The notes beneath the pieces were generated by a model. It saw nothing but the letters and a program-made list of their open reading frames with translations. It was not told the origin of the DNA and searched no databases. Positions 61,017-64,000 of a DNA stretch of 64,000 nt are shown one piece after another (positions within the stretch are counted from its first letter, which is position 1; every line of letters starts with the position of its first letter). The stretch lies in contig CALXOO010000002.1 of assembly GCA_944390045.1 (NCBI GenBank), forward strand, positions 1-64,000, read 5' to 3'. Position numbers and translations under genes: made by a program. This stretch comes from an uncultured Spirochaetales bacterium. GTDB taxonomy: Bacteria > Spirochaetota > Spirochaetia > Sphaerochaetales > Sphaerochaetaceae.

Positions 61017-61840
61017 TGGCCTGGATTGACAGCTGGTTCTTTTCTCTGGATTTCCCTCTCAGGCTCGCAGTTGCGGGGCTTGTCATCGTCCTGATCGCCA
61101 TTCTCGCCTGGTGGAAGAGGCAGCTGAGCCCCTCCGGACTCATTGCGGCAATCATCATGGGCCTTGCAAGCACAATGATCGGCGGTTTCTCTTCCCTTTC
61201 CCTCTACCTTTTCTTCCTGCTTTCCGCCGCTGTCATCGGACGCCTCTCCGCAAGGATCTCCGGACTGGGAAAAATACACAAGAAAGGCGGCAGGAGGGAC
61301 TGGCTGCAGGTCCTAGCAAACGGCGGACCCGCGCTTGCCGCGATGTTCCTGTACCATGCATCAGGGGATGCGGTGTTTCTGGTCGTGTTCGCCGCCAGTC
61401 TCGGTGAGGCCTGTGCTGACACATGGGCGAGTGAGATCGGCGTGCTGTCGGGAAAGCCTCCCGTCTCGATCCTGACATTCACTCCAGTTCCCCGCGGCCT
61501 GTCCGGCGGGGTCAGCCTGCTGGGCACGTCCGCAAGTCTGCTGTGTGCGCTTCTCTATGCGCTCTTCTCCTTCTCTCTCTATGCCGCACCGCCGGCCCAT
61601 TGCGCCATTGTCGCGCTCTCGGCCTTTGCCGGCATGCTGGCCGACTCCTTTCTCGGTGCGACAGTGCAGGCGCATTATTACAATGAAGAGGAGGATCTCA
61701 TCACTGAACACAGCCGCGGCAGGGACGGCAGGAAGCTGCGCCTCGTGCGTGGAATCAGGTTCCTGGACAACGATATGGTCAACCTGACCAGCAATGTCAT
61801 TGCATTCCTGCTCTGTTTTTGTCTCTGTTGTCTGTTTTAA
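61016..61840 (+). CDS. DUF92-family membrane protein (VTE6-like)
   Basis: A 274-residue protein with about seven hydrophobic segments. DUF92 blocks: [60 protein letters not shown] and the late [13 protein letters not shown]. The plant and cyanobacterial member VTE6 is a phytyl-phosphate kinase. Following directly after a VTE5-like kinase, it would turn a prenyl monophosphate into the diphosphate. The native lipid in a spirochaete is unknown. Start overlaps the previous stop (TGATG). Confidence 0.85.
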   Translation: MAWIDSWFFSLDFPLRLAVAGLVIVLIAILAWWKRQLSPSGLIAAIIMGLASTMIGGFSSLSLYLFFLLSAAVIGRLSARISGLGKIHKKGGRRDWLQVLANGGPALAAMFLYHASGDAVFLVVFAASLGEACADTWASEIGVLSGKPPVSILTFTPVPRGLSGGVSLLGTSASLLCALLYALFSFSLYAAPPAHCAIVALSAFAGMLADSFLGATVQAHYYNEEEDLITEHSRGRDGRKLRLVRGIRFLDNDMVNLTSNVIAFLLCFCLCCLF

Positions 61841-61843
61841 GCC

Positions 61844-61872
61844 TTGCCGATCGTCCGCATAATCATTATTTT
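61844..61872 (+). promoter_or_regulatory. groEL promoter
   Basis: TTGCCG (61844-61849), 17-bp spacer, TATTTT (61867-61872); a second weak TTGAAA...TATACA pair lies closer to the gene. No CIRCE element is visible, so control by HrcA at this site is not supported. Confidence 0.5.
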
Positions 61873-61923
61873 ATCCCATGGTTGAAAACCAAAAGTGTCA
61901 ATTATACAAGGAGAGAAATAGAT

Positions 61924-63552
61924 ATGGCTAAACAGCTTCAATTCAATGAGGAGGCCCGCAAGTCGCTTGTCAACGGAGTCGAGAAGATCTCCAAGGCTGT
62001 CATGACTACACTTGGACCCAAGGGACGCCTGGTCCTGCTGGACAAGAAATATGGTGCACCGACAGTGACCAAGGACGGTGTCTCCGTAGCCAAGGAAATC
62101 GAGCTCGAGGATCCCTTTGAGAACATGGGTGCCCAGCTTCTCAAGGAAGTTGCCTCAAAGACCAACGATGTCGCTGGAGACGGAACCACAACCGCCACAG
62201 TCCTGGCCTGGGCCATTACCAAGGAAGGAATGAAGAGTGTTGCCAGCGGTGTCAATCCGATGGGCATCAGAAGGGGTGTGGATGCCGCCGTCGCAGATGC
62301 TGTCGAGGAGATCAGGAAGCAGGCGAAGACAATCCAGGAGAAGGAAGAGATCGCACAGGTTGCTTCTATCAGCGCCAACAATGACAGATCCATCGGTGAT
62401 GAGATCGCCAACGCGATGGACAAGGTCGGAAAGGACGGAGTCATCACGGTCGAGGAGTCCAAGACAATTGAGACCACAGTCGATTTCGTTGAGGGCATGC
62501 AGTTCGACCGCGGTTACCTTTCCGCATATTTCTGCAACAACCGCGACACCATGACAAGTGTGATGGACAATCCCTACATCCTGATCTATGACAAGAAGAT
62601 CAGCAACATGAAGGATCTCCTGCCCATCCTGGAGAAAGTCCTCCAGACAGGCAAGGGTCTGCTGATCATCGCCGAGGATGTGGACGGCGAGGCTCTCACG
62701 ACTCTCGTCCTCAACTCTGTCAGGGGAACCCTGAACGTGGTTGCCGTCAAGGCTCCGGGCTTCGGTGACAGGAGAAAGGCTATGCTTGAGGATATCGCAA
62801 TCCTGACAGGCGGCCAGGTCATCACCGAGGAGCTTGGAATGAAGCTCGAGAACGCAGATATCTCAATGCTCGGACGTGCCAAGAGCGTCAAGGTCGAGAA
62901 GGAGAACACGACAATCATCTCCGGAGCCGGCTCTCAGGAGGCCATCCGTGACAGGATCGCCCAGATCAAGGGACAGATCCTTGACTCCACAAGCGAGTAT
63001 GACAAGGAGAAGCTCCAGGAGAGGCTCGCCAAGCTTGCAGGCGGTGTTGCCCTGATCAATGTCGGTGCCGCGACCGAGGTCGAGCTGAAGGAGAAGAAGC
63101 ACCGTGTCGAGGACGCCCTCTCAGCCACCAGGGCCGCAATCGAGGAAGGTGTCATTCCCGGCGGCGGTGTCGCTCTGGTGCAGGCCGCTGTCGAGATGGA
63201 GAAGAAGGATCTCTCGAAGCTCGGTGAGGACGAGAAGATCGGCTACAACATTGTCAAGAGAGCCCTTGAGGAGCCTATCAGGCAGATCGCTGCCAATGCC
63301 GGACTTGACGGTGCTGTCATCGCTGACCACTGCAAGAACGAGAAGAAGGGTGTGGGCTTCGACGCCAATGCCATGAAGTGGGTCAACATGGTTGATGCCG
63401 GAATCATCGATCCTGCGAAGGTCACACGCTCTGCACTGCAGAACGCTGCTTCCATCGCGGCCCTGATCCTGACAACAGAGTGTGCTGTCACTGACATTCC
63501 CGCACCGGAGCCCCCGGCTCCCGCAGCCGGAATGAACGGCGGCATGATGTAA
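61924..63552 (+). CDS. groEL: Chaperonin GroEL (60 kDa)
   Basis: Folds proteins in an ATP-driven double ring. The 542-residue protein shows the GroEL nucleotide and apical motifs: [28 protein letters not shown], the GVITVEES region, [15 protein letters not shown] and the Gly/Met-rich tail (MNGGMM). AAGGAG lies upstream of the ATG at 61924. No groES next to it; the co-chaperonin must be elsewhere. Ends at a strong terminator. Confidence 0.98.
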   Translation: MAKQLQFNEEARKSLVNGVEKISKAVMTTLGPKGRLVLLDKKYGAPTVTKDGVSVAKEIELEDPFENMGAQLLKEVASKTNDVAGDGTTTATVLAWAITKEGMKSVASGVNPMGIRRGVDAAVADAVEEIRKQAKTIQEKEEIAQVASISANNDRSIGDEIANAMDKVGKDGVITVEESKTIETTVDFVEGMQFDRGYLSAYFCNNRDTMTSVMDNPYILIYDKKISNMKDLLPILEKVLQTGKGLLIIAEDVDGEALTTLVLNSVRGTLNVVAVKAPGFGDRRKAMLEDIAILTGGQVITEELGMKLENADISMLGRAKSVKVEKENTTIISGAGSQEAIRDRIAQIKGQILDSTSEYDKEKLQERLAKLAGGVALINVGAATEVELKEKKHRVEDALSATRAAIEEGVIPGGGVALVQAAVEMEKKDLSKLGEDEKIGYNIVKRALEEPIRQIAANAGLDGAVIADHCKNEKKGVGFDANAMKWVNMVDAGIIDPAKVTRSALQNAASIAALILTTECAVTDIPAPEPPAPAAGMNGGMM

Positions 63553-63578
63553 TGAAAGACATCATCTCATGATGCAGG

Positions 63579-63618
63579 GCACCCCATAGGTGAGAATCTC
63601 ACCCCGGGGTGCTTTTTT
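63579..63618 (+). terminator. groEL terminator
   Basis: GCACCCC and GGGGTGC enclose an inner stem GGTGAG / CTCACC, followed by six T residues. Confidence 0.92.
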
Positions 63619-63634
63619 ATGTTATCATCTCTCC

Positions 63635-64000
63635 ATGAATATGATTGAGGCACTGAGCTGTCCGCTTCCTGAGCGGCTTGAGAACGCACTCCGGGCAGGC
63701 TTTCTGGATGAGGCCGAAAGGATAATTGATTCTGTAGTCTCAGGAGATGTTCCTGAGGCTCTCAGACAGCGGGTCCTGCTGGAGAGAATGATGATGCGGC
63801 GCCGCGCATCCCATTACACGTACACTTTCGACCAGGCAGAAGAAGCGCTTGCCGCGGCTTTCCCGAAGTATGAGAAGGGCATGCTTTCCTCTTTCATGAC
63901 GGAAGGCCTTGTTGACTGGGCCTTCATCAACGGAAATGTCATGTTTGAGAGGGAGCTTCTTGACAATGCCGCAAAGCGCTGCGCTGTGCTGCGGGAAGCT
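63635..64000 (+). CDS. Unidentified protein, N-terminal part, running off the window
   Basis: An open frame of 122 codons from the ATG at 63635 to the window end without a stop, beginning MNMIEALSCPLPERL. A TATCAT box (63623-63628) ends 6 nt before the ATG, the leaderless arrangement seen elsewhere. The visible part is helical and charged, with a patch (SFMTEGLVDWAFINGNVMFERELLDN) that reminds me of the N-terminal region of some bacterial transglutaminase-domain proteins. The catalytic part would lie beyond the window, so this is only a suggestion. Confidence 0.7.
   Translation, partial: MNMIEALSCPLPERLENALRAGFLDEAERIIDSVVSGDVPEALRQRVLLERMMMRRRASHYTYTFDQAEEALAAAFPKYEKGMLSSFMTEGLVDWAFINGNVMFERELLDNAAKRCAVLREA

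Noticed and set aside
61801-61923. CIRCE operator before groEL
   Set aside because: TTAGCACTC-N9-GAGTGCTAA or a near match is not present.
1-64000. CRISPR array, tandem repeats or prophage
   Set aside because: No regularly spaced repeats and no phage structural or integrase genes were seen anywhere in the window.

Overview
The window looks like a gut-type spirochaete chromosome (Sphaerochaeta/Treponema-like relatives), moderately GC-rich. The pointers are: solute-binding proteins whose mature N-termini begin NGGSE or GGAGES, a BMP/PnrA-type purine receptor, a TAXI-TRAP system and a stand-alone groEL. This assignment is inferred from protein style, not from a phylogenetic marker. No phage, CRISPR array, insertion sequence or rRNA operon was seen.

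Layout. 0.1-9.7 kb: housekeeping and defence genes (leuS, MerR/MATE pair, membrane M28 peptidase, YigZ, membrane Nudix protein, deoC plus an enlarged thymidine-kinase-like protein). 9.8-34.6 kb: a pectin/galacturonate catabolic region (sugar-phosphate-isomerase-like TIM barrel, GH28, KDPG aldolase-VOC fusion, kdgK, H+-pyrophosphatase, SGNH/CE12-like esterase, tRNA-Val, cstA, SSS symporter, IclR-uxaC-uxaA-uxaB, a 1068-residue LacI/AraC hybrid regulator, an ABC importer without its own ATPase, GH105). 34.6-43.5 kb: small hydrolases, then a purine-nucleoside import and phosphorolysis cluster (PnrA-like receptor, ATPase, two permeases, punA). 43.5-46.4 kb: a CsoR/CopA copper locus with a CopZ-like tail. 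46.5-51.4 kb: small enzymes and butyrate kinase. 51.3-55.1 kb: a lysR remnant, a highly structured RNA-like segment and a TAXI-TRAP importer. 55.4-64 kb: glycogen phosphorylase, lemA/DUF2207, two prenol-kinase-like genes, groEL and the start of a further gene.

How the genes work together. Oligogalacturonides or rhamnogalacturonan fragments would enter through the ABC importer and be cut in the cytoplasm by GH28, GH105 and the esterase, none of which shows a signal peptide. Galacturonate then passes UxaC, UxaB, UxaA, KdgK and Eda to pyruvate and glyceraldehyde 3-phosphate. Two near-matching KdgR-like operators, at eda/kdgK and at uxaB, suggest one IclR regulon. uxaB as given carries a one-base frameshift.

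Most notable: (1) at least thirteen genes have a -10 hexamer ending only 6-8 nt before the ATG, implying widespread leaderless mRNAs; (2) a roughly 310-nt structured element on the minus strand at 51.7-52.0 kb with two GNRA-capped hairpins and long perfect helices, reminiscent of HEARO/omega-RNA elements but with no nuclease gene; (3) an in-frame internal ribosome-binding site in copA that should release a free CopZ chaperone; (4) a giant sensor-regulator with a degenerate histidine-kinase core and a 12-bp operator candidate shared with its target operon.
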